The notes beneath the pieces are model-generated. The model searched no databases. It had not been told where the DNA came from and saw only the letters and a program-made list of their open reading frames with translations. A stretch of 64,000 nt of DNA from positions 496,001 to 560,000 of the forward strand of contig NZ_SMZY01000003.1 in the NCBI RefSeq assembly GCF_004358755.1, given 5' to 3'. Position 1 is the stretch's first letter; each line of letters opens with the position of its first letter. This document shows, piece after piece, positions 16,855 to 26,964 of the stretch. The position numbers were made by a program, and so were the translations under genes. The stretch is from Peribacillus frigoritolerans. Its GTDB lineage: Bacteria > Bacillota > Bacilli > Bacillales > Bacillaceae.

Positions 16855-18567
16855 TTAGTTCGTTTTCTTCCATTGATAGAAGTCGTTGATTCCCTGAGCA
16901 ATCGCTTCGGCAGCTCCATCCCTGCCATCATTTGTTTTAAAGATAGATGCATCATTTTTATTTGAAATGAAGCCCATTTCAACCAGGACTGATCTTGTAT
17001 AATTTTTATCAATGACATAAAAAGCTTCTTCTTTTATCCCACGATTTGTTGTATCTAGCGCCTTTACTAACCGTGACTGAATAAAAGCTGCAAGTTTTGC
17101 ACTGTCTGCTTTTTCTTTGTCAGTCATAGACGCCGTGCTAAAGCTGCCGCTGCCGTTTGTTGCAAACGTTTCTGTTCCATTAGCTGATGGAGCCGTGCTT
17201 GAATTCATATGAAGGCTGACAAAAACGCCGGCGTTCTTGCTGTATGAAAAATCAGTCCGTTCGTTTAAAGAAAGAAACGTGTCATCTGATCGGGTCATCT
17301 GGACGTCATAGCCTAATTTCTTAAGCTTGTCAGCTGCGATTTTACCGACTGCCAGAGTCACATCTTTTTCCTGCAGGCCATTCCCAATTGCTCCAGGATC
17401 TTTTCCTCCATGACCAGGATCGATCACAATGACTTTGTTCAGCTCTGTATCTTCTGCAACAGGTTCAAGAGTTAAATATTTTGCTGAGACATATCCTGTT
17501 TTTCCGCTGTATTTAACTGAAACCCAGTCATCTTTAAGTTCCGCAGGATTCAGCACTTCTACCTCTTTGCCTTGCGGGATTGTAAGAATAATGGCTGAGC
17601 TTGTACTTTTTTGGGAGCGAAGACTCAAGTTCTCGCGTACATAGTACTTTAGTTCCTGGGGTGCAATTTCTTCGACAACGACTGGTTTGTTTACAATATC
17701 CGATGATTTTATATATCCTGTCTTGCCATTATGATCAGCTTCAGCCCACCCATTTGCGATCCCGCCCTGTCTGATCTTTATTTGATCATTGGCTGTCAGT
17801 GACGCGAGCACGGAAGAAGCTGTGCTTTTCGAAGTATACACTTTCGTGTTTTTATTTGCGTAATAGGTAAAGTAAACAGGTTTGCTCGCAATGCTGCTGT
17901 ACGGTGTATACCCTTTTATACCATTGTATTCAATTCTGCTCCAGCCGCTGATGACACTGCCTTTTTTCACTTTCACAGCAGAACCGGGCGCAATTTTTGT
18001 CTTAGGTGTTTTTGTATTTCTCTCATTATATAGGGTGACATTTTTAACAGCATAGTATGTGAAATATACCGGCTGGGCTGATGTGAGTTTTGAGTAATCA
18101 GCATAATACTTTGTTCCCTTATGATTAATTTCTACCCAACCATTTAGGACCGTTCCTTTAGCAACCTTTATGACAGCATCCTCTGCTATAGATCCGAATC
18201 TTTTCGTCTGAGTCCCTCTGCCTCCGTAAAAACTCACAGGTTCCTTAGTATAATAGTTAAAGTAAACCGGCTGGGAAGGCTTTTTGTTCGTAATGTCTGC
18301 AGCTTTGGCATACATGGTTTTTCCGCCAAGCTTAATTTCAGCCCATCCGCTGCTGATTCCGCCTTTTTTAACGGTAAAGGCTGTCTGAAACTTGACTCTT
18401 CCCGCTTTTGAAAAACGATCTCCAGGGCCGGTCCGAGCTTCAAACTCATTTTTTGCATAGTATGTAAAGGTAACAGTTGAGGCTTCTGCTTTTTGTGGCG
18501 TCCAAAATTCAATCATTCCTGCAGCAAGTAAAAAAACGGCAATCACACTGACTAAAAGCTTTTTCAT
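16855..18567 (-). CDS. Secreted N-acetylmuramoyl-L-alanine amidase with five SH3 repeats
   Basis: Cleaves the bond between N-acetylmuramate and L-Ala in peptidoglycan outside the membrane. Signal peptide at residues 1-29 (AEAS cleavage region). Five bacterial SH3-like repeats at about 32-95, 98-163, 166-227, 229-293 and 305-367, four with an F.YYAKN/VYFTYYA start. The Amidase_3 domain is at 379-570 with zinc ligands H386 (DPGHGG), E400 and H453 (SLHMN) and catalytic E530 (VEMGF). The Met at 18567 follows GGGAGGA by about nine bases; an in-frame upstream ATG (18624) has no such site. Monocistronic. No CWB2 repeats, unlike the second amidase at 24658. Confidence 0.93.
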   Translation of the reverse strand: MKKLLVSVIAVFLLAAGMIEFWTPQKAEASTVTFTYYAKNEFEARTGPGDRFSKAGRVKFQTAFTVKKGGISSGWAEIKLGGKTMYAKAADITNKKPSQPVYFNYYTKEPVSFYGGRGTQTKRFGSIAEDAVIKVAKGTVLNGWVEINHKGTKYYADYSKLTSAQPVYFTYYAVKNVTLYNERNTKTPKTKIAPGSAVKVKKGSVISGWSRIEYNGIKGYTPYSSIASKPVYFTYYANKNTKVYTSKSTASSVLASLTANDQIKIRQGGIANGWAEADHNGKTGYIKSSDIVNKPVVVEEIAPQELKYYVRENLSLRSQKSTSSAIILTIPQGKEVEVLNPAELKDDWVSVKYSGKTGYVSAKYLTLEPVAEDTELNKVIVIDPGHGGKDPGAIGNGLQEKDVTLAVGKIAADKLKKLGYDVQMTRSDDTFLSLNERTDFSYSKNAGVFVSLHMNSSTAPSANGTETFATNGSGSFSTASMTDKEKADSAKLAAFIQSRLVKALDTTNRGIKEEAFYVIDKNYTRSVLVEMGFISNKNDASIFKTNDGRDGAAEAIAQGINDFYQWKKTN

Positions 18568-18824
18568 TCCATACGTTCCTCCCGGGTGTTTGTAAACTGG
18601 CAAACTGCCCGGGACTTTCCGCACAGCCTGCTCAGTTTATATATCGAGTCAATCCGGGAAATCTTTAGCGATATTTAGAAAAAAATGTATGGGTTTTAAT
18701 TAGGAGACAGATGGAAAAAGGAAAGTGAATCACTGAAATCGGCAAGTATTTAACTCTTTTAGAAAGTAAAGTACTCATTCCGGAAAGTATTTTTGCCGTT
18801 TTAGAAAGCATTCAGAAGCTGGAC

Positions 18825-18864
18825 CAAAAGAAGACCATCCTTAAGTGTTTGAAACCACTTAAGA
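18825..18864 (-). terminator. Likely terminator of gtaB-tuaD
   Basis: Minus strand CTTAAGTG / CACTTAAG stem overlapping the tuaD stop codon, followed by GATGGTCTTCTTTT. The T-run is interrupted. Confidence 0.55.
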
Positions 18865-20172
18865 ACGGCCTTTTATTACTTCTTTGCGTCCTACTGAAAC
18901 ATAAGTCATCCATTCGGGAATATCTCTCAGCGGATAGATGTTTCTGCCATCAATTAAGATGGGGGTGTTCATTTTTTCCTGATAGAGGTTCATTGGGAAC
19001 GTGCGGACTTCATCCCACTCCGTCACAATAAATGCAGCATCTGCATCCGTGATTGCTTCAGCAATCGTATCGCAATATGTAATCGATTCCTTTAACACCT
19101 TCCGTGCTTCATCCAGTGCGATAGGATCGTACCCAGTAACGACTGCACCTTCCTTCACCAATTCCTTCGCAATGACAAGCGAAGCAGCTTCTCTTACATC
19201 ATCTGTATTAGGTTTGAAAGCTAAGCCGAGAAGAGCAATTTTTTTCCCTTCAAGAGAACCCAAATGCTTTTTCGCTGACTCGATTAACTTTAACGGCTGC
19301 CGGTTGTTTACGGTGATGACCGAATTCAGCAGATCGAATTTATGCTGCACGTTGCCTGCTAATTGAACTAATGCCTTTGTATCTTTCGGAAAACAGGAGC
19401 CGCCATATCCGATACCGGCTTTTAAAAATTGCGAACCGATTCTGGCGTCTTTCCCAATTCCTTCTGCCACATCTTCAATGTCTGCGCCTAATTTTTCGCA
19501 TATATTGGCGATCTCATTGATAAAGCTGATTTTCGTAGCCAAAAATGCATTTGCAGCATACTTAATCATTTCCGCACTTCTAATATCCGTCCTGACTACT
19601 GGAATGCCAAGCGGTTTATAGATTTCTTCAAGCTTATCCCCGGCAAAAGGAGAGCTTGATCCAATGACGATACGGTCCCCGTGGAAAGTATCATGGATGG
19701 CAGAGCCCTCTCTGAGAAATTCAGGATTAGATGCGACTTCTGCATGGATGGATGGTGCCTTATACTGTTTGACGATCTGTAGAATATGTTCATTTGTACC
19801 GACGGGAACGGTGCTTTTTACAACAATAATCACATCGTTTTGAATTTGTTCAGCGATTTGAACAGCTGCCGCTTCAACATACGTCAAATCAGCAGATCCG
19901 TCTTCCTTTTCCGGTGTGCCGACAGCGATGAAAATGATTTCACTTTCCCCGTAAGCTGTGCGGGAATCTGCGGTAAAAGACAATCTTCCTGACTGGACAT
20001 TTTTCTTCATTAAGTCCTCTAGACCAGGTTCATAAATAGGAGAAACTCCATTGTTCAGAAGATCCACTTTCTTTTCATCGATATCCACACACCTTACCTG
20101 ATGGCCGATCTCAGCTAAGCATACACCTGTGACAAGCCCGACATATCCGGTTCCAGCAACTGATATTCTCAC
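18859..20172 (-). CDS. tuaD: UDP-glucose 6-dehydrogenase
   Basis: Oxidises UDP-glucose to UDP-glucuronate, the precursor of teichuronic acids and acidic capsules. The 437 residues have the NAD-binding start RISVAGTGYVGLVTGVCLAE, VGTPEKEDGSADL, NPEFLREGSAI, and the catalytic-Cys loop GIGYGGSCFPKDTKALV. The start is GTG with AGGGG nine bases upstream. It lies 22 bases after gtaB in the same orientation, so one mRNA makes UDP-glucose and then UDP-GlcA. TuaD family assignment is secure; its polymer is not encoded as a recognisable tua operon in this window. Confidence 0.94.
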   Translation of the reverse strand: MRISVAGTGYVGLVTGVCLAEIGHQVRCVDIDEKKVDLLNNGVSPIYEPGLEDLMKKNVQSGRLSFTADSRTAYGESEIIFIAVGTPEKEDGSADLTYVEAAAVQIAEQIQNDVIIVVKSTVPVGTNEHILQIVKQYKAPSIHAEVASNPEFLREGSAIHDTFHGDRIVIGSSSPFAGDKLEEIYKPLGIPVVRTDIRSAEMIKYAANAFLATKISFINEIANICEKLGADIEDVAEGIGKDARIGSQFLKAGIGYGGSCFPKDTKALVQLAGNVQHKFDLLNSVITVNNRQPLKLIESAKKHLGSLEGKKIALLGLAFKPNTDDVREAASLVIAKELVKEGAVVTGYDPIALDEARKVLKESITYCDTIAEAITDADAAFIVTEWDEVRTFPMNLYQEKMNTPILIDGRNIYPLRDIPEWMTYVSVGRKEVIKGRS

Positions 20173-20194
20173 TGAGTAATCCCCTGACCTTTCT

Positions 20195-21073
20195 CTATCC
20201 GTTTGAAACTTTATTTTTTATGTACTGCAAAATATCTTCTCTCAGCTCATCGTTATCCATGGCAAAATCGATTGTCGCCTGAATAAAGCCAAGCTTGTCT
20301 CCGACGTCATATCGTTTGCCGCTAAAATGAAAAGCCGTTACCTCTTCTTGATGGGCAAGTTCTTTTAGAGCATCCGTTAATTGAATTTCTCCGCCTGAAC
20401 CCGGTTTAAGATTTGCGAGAATGTCAAAAATCTCCGGGCGCAGGATATATCTTCCTAAAATAGCCGTAGTGGACGGGGCATCTTCCTGCTTTGGTTTTTC
20501 AACTAAATCTTTGACTTTATAAACATGGTCAGCCATTTTTGCATTTTCATCATAGCTGACGATTCCATACTTCGAAACATCTTCAGGCTTTACATTTTGC
20601 ACGCCGATCACTGTGCTTTGAAATTGATCATAAATGTCGATTAATTGCTTTAAGCAAGGAACCTCAGATTGAACAATGTCATCACCAAGCATAACAGCGA
20701 AAGGTTCATTGCCTATGAATCTTCTGGCGCAATAAATCGCATGCCCGAGACCAAGAGGCTCTTTTTGACGGATATAATGAATATTGGCCAGCTCCGAAAT
20801 GCCCTGGACCTTGCTGAGCAAATCCCATTTCTCTTTTTTAATCAGCGTTTCTTCAAGCTCATAGGATTTATCAAAATGATCCTCAATCGCACGTTTCCCT
20901 CGTCCGGACACGATTAAGATGTCCTCAATTCCGGAAGCAACGGCTTCTTCGATTATATATTGAATCGTGGGTTTATCAACAATCGGCAGCATTTCTTTAG
21001 GCTGGGCCTTCGTAGCCGGCAAAAACCTTGTCCCCAAACCCGCAGCCGGTATAATCGCTTTTTTCACATGCAT
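20195..21073 (-). CDS. gtaB: UTP-glucose-1-phosphate uridylyltransferase
   Basis: Makes UDP-glucose from UTP and glucose-1-phosphate. The 292 residues start with [20 protein letters not shown] (nucleotide-binding loop), then [50 protein letters not shown] and [12 protein letters not shown]. It closely resembles B. subtilis GtaB. AGGGGG is placed eight bases before the ATG. First gene of the gtaB-tuaD pair. Confidence 0.95.
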   Translation of the reverse strand: MHVKKAIIPAAGLGTRFLPATKAQPKEMLPIVDKPTIQYIIEEAVASGIEDILIVSGRGKRAIEDHFDKSYELEETLIKKEKWDLLSKVQGISELANIHYIRQKEPLGLGHAIYCARRFIGNEPFAVMLGDDIVQSEVPCLKQLIDIYDQFQSTVIGVQNVKPEDVSKYGIVSYDENAKMADHVYKVKDLVEKPKQEDAPSTTAILGRYILRPEIFDILANLKPGSGGEIQLTDALKELAHQEEVTAFHFSGKRYDVGDKLGFIQATIDFAMDNDELREDILQYIKNKVSNG

Positions 21074-21166
21074 GTGTCTACCCCCTGGTTATGTCAAAAG
21101 TCTCTCTCTTTATATTACAACATCAATAGAGTCTATTCCTTTAAGGTTTTATAAATGTTTGGTTAA

Positions 21167-21452
21167 GACGAAAAGCGGAGCCGACTGGTCAGACCCGACA
21201 GACAGATAAGGGTCCGACAGAAAAGGCGCTTTTTGCCTTTACTGGCGGAGCAGTTCTGGCCGAGGGGCTAGGAGGCGGAGCTGGACAATGACGAAAAGCG
21301 GAATCGCCTGTTTAGCTCCGACAGGCAGATAAGGATCCGGCAGAAAGGGCGCTTTTTGCCTTTACTGCCGGATCCGTTCTGACCGAGGAGTTAGGCGATG
21401 GAGCTAGACAAGACGAAAAGCGGAGCCGACTGGTCAGACCCCACAGACGGAC
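21167..21452. repeat. Dispersed repeat family A, head-to-tail cluster
   Basis: Two full units (from 21167 and 21290) and one truncated unit (from 21412), each starting GACGAAAAGCGGA. The second holds a dyad formed by GGATCCGGCAGAAAGGGCG and its near complement CCTTTACTGCCGGATCC. Reverse-complemented, these match the copies at 3339 and 4830. Confidence 0.75.
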
Positions 21453-21457
21453 AGAAA

Positions 21458-21506
21458 ACAAAAAAACTGACTCCAAAATCGTCTTCCAACGTTTTCAGAG
21501 TCAGTT
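21458..21506 (-). terminator. Terminator of the LytB-like gene
   Basis: Minus strand AACTGACTC / GAGTCAGTT stem with a partly paired 24-nt loop, followed by TTTTTTTG. Confidence 0.75.
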
Positions 21507-21514
21507 TCTCTTAA

Positions 21515-23749
21515 TTACTGAAGAAACCAGTTTTGCAGACTGCTGCGGGTTTGCTCAGAGATGGCTCCTTTTCCGCCCAGGTAGTGAATGTGCGGAATGA
21601 ATGTCATGTGATCATAGATGTAGCTTGAGACATGCAGCGGAACGGCATCTTTTTCTACTAGAATGATAGGTGCGCGGTCGTTTGCCGCCAGCACTGAACC
21701 AGGCAGAGCATCAATAAACTCTGTCCCTCTTGCAAAGAAGACTTTGCGATTGTCCAGGTTGTATTTTTTCACGATATTTACGCTGGTTTCATAGCGGTCT
21801 ATTCCGTACACGCGATCAACATGGCCAGCACCTACTAAAGCTTCAAGCTGAGATTGAACCTTAGCTGATACAGCTGTCTCTCCTCCGACAATCGTTACTT
21901 TGCGTACACCGCTGCCGCTGATGTAATCTGCAACTGCTTTTGGAACAGTGCCAGCTTTTGTATAAAGGATCGGCATCTGCTCAGCTGCTGCATAGGAAGC
22001 AATGGACAAAGCATCCGGCGAGTCACTGCTGTCAGAAGTAATAAAGATTGAGCCGGAATGGCCTACTTGTTTAGCGACTGCTGCTGCCGTATCATATCGC
22101 TCTGAACCGCTGATGCGGTGTACATTTGCTGCGATACCCTTAAGCTCTGCTTCCACTGAATCAGAAATGGCTGATTTTCCGCCAAGAATATAGATATTTG
22201 CAGGATCCAGATTCGCTAACGTTCGTTTAACGGAATCAGATAATTGATTAGGATTGGATAATAGCAATGGTGCATTGTATTTTTTGGCAAGTACGCTTCC
22301 AGTTAAAGCATCAACAGGATTGTCTCCCCGGCCGATAAAGACCGTGTTTGCGGATGCCCATCCGAACTCGGCAATGGCTGCACTTGTTTCATAGCGGTCT
22401 GCGCCTTCAATTTCTTCGACGGCTTGACCAATATAGTTATCATAGTTTGTGCCAGGGTAATAGAAATTAGTAATTTCCATATAATTTTGCTTTTGATCGG
22501 ACATGGCTTTAGCGCCGTACTGGCTCATTCCGACGCCATGGCCAAAGCCGCGGCCGTTAAAAGTGTAGACGCCATTTTCAAATGTCAGGGAATCAATTAA
22601 ATGACTTTTGAATTCCACCGTGCCAAACATAGAACGAAGCGCAGTGATGTTGACGTTTGTGCCCTCTTTTACTACGGTTTCAATCTCGCCGTCTTTCATC
22701 TGATAGGTGCCATTTGCATTTTTAACATAAAATTCAATGCGGTAGCTTCCTGTTTTTCGTCGATCTCCGCTTGTTTTTTCATTCGAAACAGCAAGCTTCG
22801 ACACTTTGACAATTTTGAGGTCTTTGCCCGTGAAGTTTTTGTCTGTTTTAAGCCATGTCTTGATATTGTTTGAATACTTCTCGTCTTTTTCCTTAATAGT
22901 ACTCCACCAATCTGCCGGCTTCGTTAAATCAAGAAGAGCCGGGTTCAGCTGATTTTCACTCACGCTGATTTTCCATGGTGTTCTAGGATCATAAGGATCT
23001 GTTTTTGCAGGGAAATAAGACAGCGGTGTTCCGCTCGTCCATACATTTGCATTATTTTCTGTTTTGCCGCCGTTGCTTGAGCTGTATAAAGCCTCAATCA
23101 GATTACCATTCATCTTCAGAACTTGGCCTTTTGTCCGGTTAACTGCTTCATTTGTGTTGTTATATGAGGATTTATTCCAAATATATCCCTCATATTTTTG
23201 AAAACTCACTGTATCATCAATTGTTTGATTTATTCTTTTTAATGCATACGTTCTCGCTGAAACGGATTGAGCTTTAAGAGCCTCAACAGGCCAGCTTGGA
23301 TACATTTCTCCAGGTACAACGCCTTTTAAATAATCTTCAAGAGGAAGTTCATTTTCCGGACGGACGTACTGGCTGTTTTCAACCTTGAATTTCATCGTGC
23401 CTAAATAAGAACGGCCATTAATCTTCATATAATTCTCTGTGCCGTATTTTACAGGCAAAAACACGGCAGAACTGTTCAGCGTCTTGTTCTTGACGCTGCC
23501 ATTATACAAAACCAATCTGCCGCTTTCATTTTTCACTTTATAGGTATATCCATCTTTTAATTTGAAATCATTTTCTCCGGCCAAATAGTATTCGCCTTCA
23601 ACTTGAACCGTTACATCTTTGGCATTGCCGACATAGTGTTTGAGATTAACAGACACTTCTGAAGGATTACTATTAGCAGCAAACGCATTTTCTTCCGCAA
23701 ACAAAAAGAATAGTGTTAATGCAACAATTGACATAAAAGCCTTATTCAA
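21515..23749 (-). CDS. lytB: SpoIID/LytB-type amidase enhancer with three CWB2 repeats
   Basis: Secreted 744-residue protein. Signal peptide 1-25 (NAFAAN). A SpoIID domain follows at about 105-430: LPLEDYLKGVVPGEMYPSW with the catalytic-type Glu at 148, ALKAQSVSARTYAL, and GRGFGHGVGMSQYGAKAM. Three CWB2 repeats run from 448 to the end (ADRYETSAAIAE, SERYDTAAAVAK, IDRYETSVNIVK), which bind anionic wall polymer. In B. subtilis LytB stimulates the amidase LytC; SpoIID itself is a lytic transglycosylase. The start is TTG with GGAGGA seven bases upstream. Last gene of an amidase-lipoprotein-lytB operon that mirrors lytABC with a different order. Confidence 0.88.
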   Translation of the reverse strand: MNKAFMSIVALTLFFLFAEENAFAANSNPSEVSVNLKHYVGNAKDVTVQVEGEYYLAGENDFKLKDGYTYKVKNESGRLVLYNGSVKNKTLNSSAVFLPVKYGTENYMKINGRSYLGTMKFKVENSQYVRPENELPLEDYLKGVVPGEMYPSWPVEALKAQSVSARTYALKRINQTIDDTVSFQKYEGYIWNKSSYNNTNEAVNRTKGQVLKMNGNLIEALYSSSNGGKTENNANVWTSGTPLSYFPAKTDPYDPRTPWKISVSENQLNPALLDLTKPADWWSTIKEKDEKYSNNIKTWLKTDKNFTGKDLKIVKVSKLAVSNEKTSGDRRKTGSYRIEFYVKNANGTYQMKDGEIETVVKEGTNVNITALRSMFGTVEFKSHLIDSLTFENGVYTFNGRGFGHGVGMSQYGAKAMSDQKQNYMEITNFYYPGTNYDNYIGQAVEEIEGADRYETSAAIAEFGWASANTVFIGRGDNPVDALTGSVLAKKYNAPLLLSNPNQLSDSVKRTLANLDPANIYILGGKSAISDSVEAELKGIAANVHRISGSERYDTAAAVAKQVGHSGSIFITSDSSDSPDALSIASYAAAEQMPILYTKAGTVPKAVADYISGSGVRKVTIVGGETAVSAKVQSQLEALVGAGHVDRVYGIDRYETSVNIVKKYNLDNRKVFFARGTEFIDALPGSVLAANDRAPIILVEKDAVPLHVSSYIYDHMTFIPHIHYLGGKGAISEQTRSSLQNWFLQ

Positions 23750-23797
23750 AAGTAGTTCCTCCGCTATGATAGATTGAGAGCTTCTAGCATTAGCAGT

Positions 23798-24598
23798 TTA
23801 TTCCACAGAAGACAAACTTGACTCACCCTTGTACCCATTTTCGCCGGTAAGTTCAAAATCTTCTTTTATGAGTCCGAGTTTAGGAGCGTAATATCTTGTA
23901 AAAATAGTTTCCTCGCCTACTACTTCATTTGATATTTTCTGAATGACGAATACATTTTTCTGTTTTCCGTAAGGCGTTTCGACAGATGCTGATTTTTCCA
24001 GCACTTTCCAATCAGCTCCGCTGCCGAGCAGCTTTTCATTCATATTCGGCTCAAATGAGTCCAGTATATTGGCACTATGGTCCTGCAGCTCACGATCCTC
24101 ATACACTAAAGTAATCTCAGAATCTGTCCATTTAAAGATCTGAGTGGTCGTTGAATCGCCCAATGTCAGAGCTATTTGGACATATTCTTTATTAGCTGCC
24201 GTCACATTTTCTGTGAGTAAAACGACTCCGCCTTCTTTAAATTGTTTTTTTGCTCCTGTCTCAGGACGATATTCCAAATATGGACCTGCGGTACTTTGTT
24301 CACTCTCCATTTTTTTATCGGTATTTTCTGGAGATTCTTTAGGCTTTTCCATATTTTCTTCTGAACTTGCTTCCGGTTCACTTTCTTCATTCTGAACCTT
24401 TTCTTGCTCTTGATCTTTAGCCGGATCTTCTTTAGCAGGAGGCTCTGTTTGAACAGTTTCTTCTTTCACCGGTTCCTCTTTTTCAACAGGCTCTGTCACA
24501 GAAGGATTTTCTTCTTGTTTGCCTGCCTCTTCATCACTTGCTGCACATCCTGATAATAATAAAAGAATCAGAGAGAAAATAGTCAGCATTTTTTTCAT
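23798..24598 (-). CDS. Acidic lipoprotein (LytA-like position)
   Basis: A 266-residue lipoprotein: signal MKKMLTIFSLILLLLSGC with lipobox LSGC, modified Cys at 18. Residues 20-95 are a Glu/Pro/Lys-rich linker of low complexity. A beta-rich C-terminal domain follows (YRPETGAKKQFKEGGVVLLTENV, TQIFKWTDSEITLVYEDREL) with no family I recognise. The start is the Met at 24598, nine bases after AAGGATG; the in-frame upstream ATGs are unsupported. It lies between the amidase and the LytB-like gene, where B. subtilis has the small acidic lipoprotein LytA, so a role in secretion or control of the autolysins is plausible but inferred from position. Confidence 0.75.
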   Translation of the reverse strand: MKKMLTIFSLILLLLSGCAASDEEAGKQEENPSVTEPVEKEEPVKEETVQTEPPAKEDPAKDQEQEKVQNEESEPEASSEENMEKPKESPENTDKKMESEQSTAGPYLEYRPETGAKKQFKEGGVVLLTENVTAANKEYVQIALTLGDSTTTQIFKWTDSEITLVYEDRELQDHSANILDSFEPNMNEKLLGSGADWKVLEKSASVETPYGKQKNVFVIQKISNEVVGEETIFTRYYAPKLGLIKEDFELTGENGYKGESSLSSVE

Positions 24599-24657
24599 TA
24601 TAATCATCCTTAACTTAAGAAAGATTCGGGCTAGTGATGCGCCCGAATCCATCTGAA

Positions 24658-26769
24658 TTATCTTACTCTGTTAAAAATCTCGCCGGTTATCGCATCAGGA
24701 ACAGCTCCGCCGATCAGCGTCACTTCTTTCATATGATGCTTGCCTCCATACTCCATGATGTAGGTTTCAAGAGATTTATTAAACGTTGAACCTGTCAGGA
24801 TCAGCGGTGCCTTTGTCACTAGAGATAATGGCGCTGCCGCTAATGCATCCGGGAAATTGGCTCCCGTTGATACTAGAATAGAATCTGAGTTTAGATATGG
24901 ATCAAAACGCCAAAGTACTTTTGCAAGAGTCTCGTAGCGGTCTTTACCAGCTAAGCGTGCATAGCTTGATGGAGCTGCGTTTTTCACCTGTGTATCAATA
25001 TTCGATGTAAGAACGCCATTTCCTCCAAGAATCAAAGCCTGCTTGCCTTTAAGCTTCAGTCTTGCTTCACTTGAAAGGCTGTTTGTATCAGACAGCATAA
25101 TCGCCCAGTTTTTCTGAGCAGCTATAGGCGCTGCACCAAGAGCATCCGGATAATTGCGTCCTGATGTGACAAAGTAGCCATCGACGTTTCCGATCTGATT
25201 TAGAATAAGCTGATTTGTCTCGAAACGATTCGCTCCGCTGATTCTTTCAACCGTCAGTTTCATTGATTGAAGCTGTGTGGCAATCCCTTTAGAAACGGCA
25301 CCTTCACCGCCAATGATGATCGCTTTTTTTGCTTTTAGACGGGTGATTTCATTTGTTATGTAAGAATCCATTCCAGTTCCCTTAACTAAAAGGATTGGCG
25401 CTGCCCCGTGCTTTCTTGATAATGGACCAGCTGAAAGTGCATCAGCATATCCTGTGCCTGTTGCGATAATAACGGTTTTATCCGGTTTGCTGTCTGCAAA
25501 GCCTGCAGGATACATTTTCTTTGAAACATGAATCGCTGTTTGATAACGATCTGCACCTATTAATTTCGTTAAAGGGAGCTTTCTCGTTACTTTATCGTTT
25601 GCGATAGTTGTAAATACCACTTCACCAGAAACCTTATTAATTACTCTGGCATTAGGTGAAGACTTTTCTGCAATGTAACGGGCGTGTTCAAAATCAACGT
25701 AGCTTGCTTTCTTCGCACCATTTACATAGAGATCATATTTTTTAGGCAGGAAGTTTGACCAAAGGGTAAAGCCATTGCTTTTATAGACAAGTCTCGTATT
25801 TCTGTACTTTTGTGCAAAAGCCATCGCTTCGCTTGAAGTGAAGAACTCTCCTAATTTCCCATTCGTTCTGTGGTGCACTTCATATAGAGTGCTTGTTTTA
25901 TAGATATCTTTTTGAGCATTCTTGTCGAACACTCTGACTGGATTTGTCTGTTTTTTTGCAAATTGCAAAGCCTGATCCTTCGATTTCGTCGTTAATAATT
26001 TATGATTGCTGGAATCGTATACTTCATAGACTTTAAAGTAATTTACGACGGATGAGGCAATAGCCTGTGCTGCTTTATTTTGAAAATCCGATGTTTTAAT
26101 GCGTGCTTCTTCTTCACGATTTGTCATGAAGCCCATTTCAACAAGGACCGCAGGCATTTTTGCATTGCGGATGACATAGAAGCTTTGATCATCGGCAATC
26201 CCTCTGTCAATTGACCCTAATTTAGCTAAAACAGTCGGATGAATTTCACCCGCCAAGCGCTGATTATCTGCTAAGTATTTGATTTGCAGGGGATCATGCG
26301 GATATTCTTCTTTTGCGTGGTCAACACCATTATAGTAGTAGGTTTCGTATCCTTTTACGTAGGGGTTGCTTGGATGGGCATTATGGTGAATAGAAACAAA
26401 TACGCTGTTGTCGTTATTTCCTTTTGCAAACTGGTTGGCTTTCTGCATTCTGAGATCAAAGTCACCGCCATCTGTACTTCCGTCCGCTTTCTTCAAATAA
26501 GGGGCAAACTCCATGTCGGTTTCTCTTGTTAAATAAACGGTAATGCCGCTTGTTTTAAGATAATCTCTTACCTTTTTAGATACAATCAAATTAGCCGTTT
26601 CTTCGCAAAAACCAGTAGAATTCCCGGTTAATCCGCACGTGCCGCTGAATTTCCCTCCATGGCCTGGATCTATCACAAGGACTTTTTCCGCAAAACTTGT
26701 ATTCGGGGCGAGTAAGAGCAATAAAAATAGAAAGATGCCCAGTGCCCATGACTTGCTGCTTTTCATCAT
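24658..26769 (-). CDS. N-acetylmuramoyl-L-alanine amidase with CWB2 repeats (LytC-like)
   Basis: Secreted autolysin of 703 residues. Signal peptide 1-27 (SFAEK). Amidase_3 domain at 28-245: VLVIDPGHGGKFSGTCG, FCEETANL, FVSIHHNAHP and VLVEMGFMTN give the zinc His-Glu-His set and catalytic Glu. Residues 250-390 contain two or three SPOR-like repeats (SKDQALQFAKKQTNPVRV, SSEAMAFAQKYRNTRLVY, DFEHARYIAEKSSPNARV). Three CWB2 repeats fill 405-703. Domain order is the reverse of B. subtilis LytC, which has CWB2 first. AAGGAG precedes the ATG. First gene of the operon with the lipoprotein and LytB-like genes. Confidence 0.9.
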   Translation of the reverse strand: MMKSSKSWALGIFLFLLLLLAPNTSFAEKVLVIDPGHGGKFSGTCGLTGNSTGFCEETANLIVSKKVRDYLKTSGITVYLTRETDMEFAPYLKKADGSTDGGDFDLRMQKANQFAKGNNDNSVFVSIHHNAHPSNPYVKGYETYYYNGVDHAKEEYPHDPLQIKYLADNQRLAGEIHPTVLAKLGSIDRGIADDQSFYVIRNAKMPAVLVEMGFMTNREEEARIKTSDFQNKAAQAIASSVVNYFKVYEVYDSSNHKLLTTKSKDQALQFAKKQTNPVRVFDKNAQKDIYKTSTLYEVHHRTNGKLGEFFTSSEAMAFAQKYRNTRLVYKSNGFTLWSNFLPKKYDLYVNGAKKASYVDFEHARYIAEKSSPNARVINKVSGEVVFTTIANDKVTRKLPLTKLIGADRYQTAIHVSKKMYPAGFADSKPDKTVIIATGTGYADALSAGPLSRKHGAAPILLVKGTGMDSYITNEITRLKAKKAIIIGGEGAVSKGIATQLQSMKLTVERISGANRFETNQLILNQIGNVDGYFVTSGRNYPDALGAAPIAAQKNWAIMLSDTNSLSSEARLKLKGKQALILGGNGVLTSNIDTQVKNAAPSSYARLAGKDRYETLAKVLWRFDPYLNSDSILVSTGANFPDALAAAPLSLVTKAPLILTGSTFNKSLETYIMEYGGKHHMKEVTLIGGAVPDAITGEIFNRVR

Positions 26770-26907
26770 TCACTCTCCTTTTTTCTGCATTGTTCGCTAT
26801 TACTCTCCTATTATAGCACCCGTAATCTATCATTCTTATATGATTATGGCAATTAAGGATAATTAGGGATTTAGGCATTAGAGGACATAGCCCTTTTGTC
26901 AGATAAG

Positions 26908-26945
26908 CAAAAAGAAGCTGCCGGGCCAATTAGCCCAGCAGCTTC
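26908..26945 (-). terminator. Terminator of the Vpr-like protease gene
   Basis: Minus strand GAAGCTGCTGGGC / GCCCGGCAGCTTC stem (one mismatch) with AATTG-type loop, followed by TTTTTGC. Confidence 0.8.
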
Positions 26946-26964
26946 AAGTTTGTTGAATCATCTT

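Larger units (their letters stand above)
21074..21514. other. Gene-free stretch with repeats
   Basis: About 440 bases without a gene. It holds the gtaB leader, 2.3 units of dispersed repeat family A and the terminator of the LytB-like gene. No convincing promoter hexamers were found for gtaB. Confidence 0.7.
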
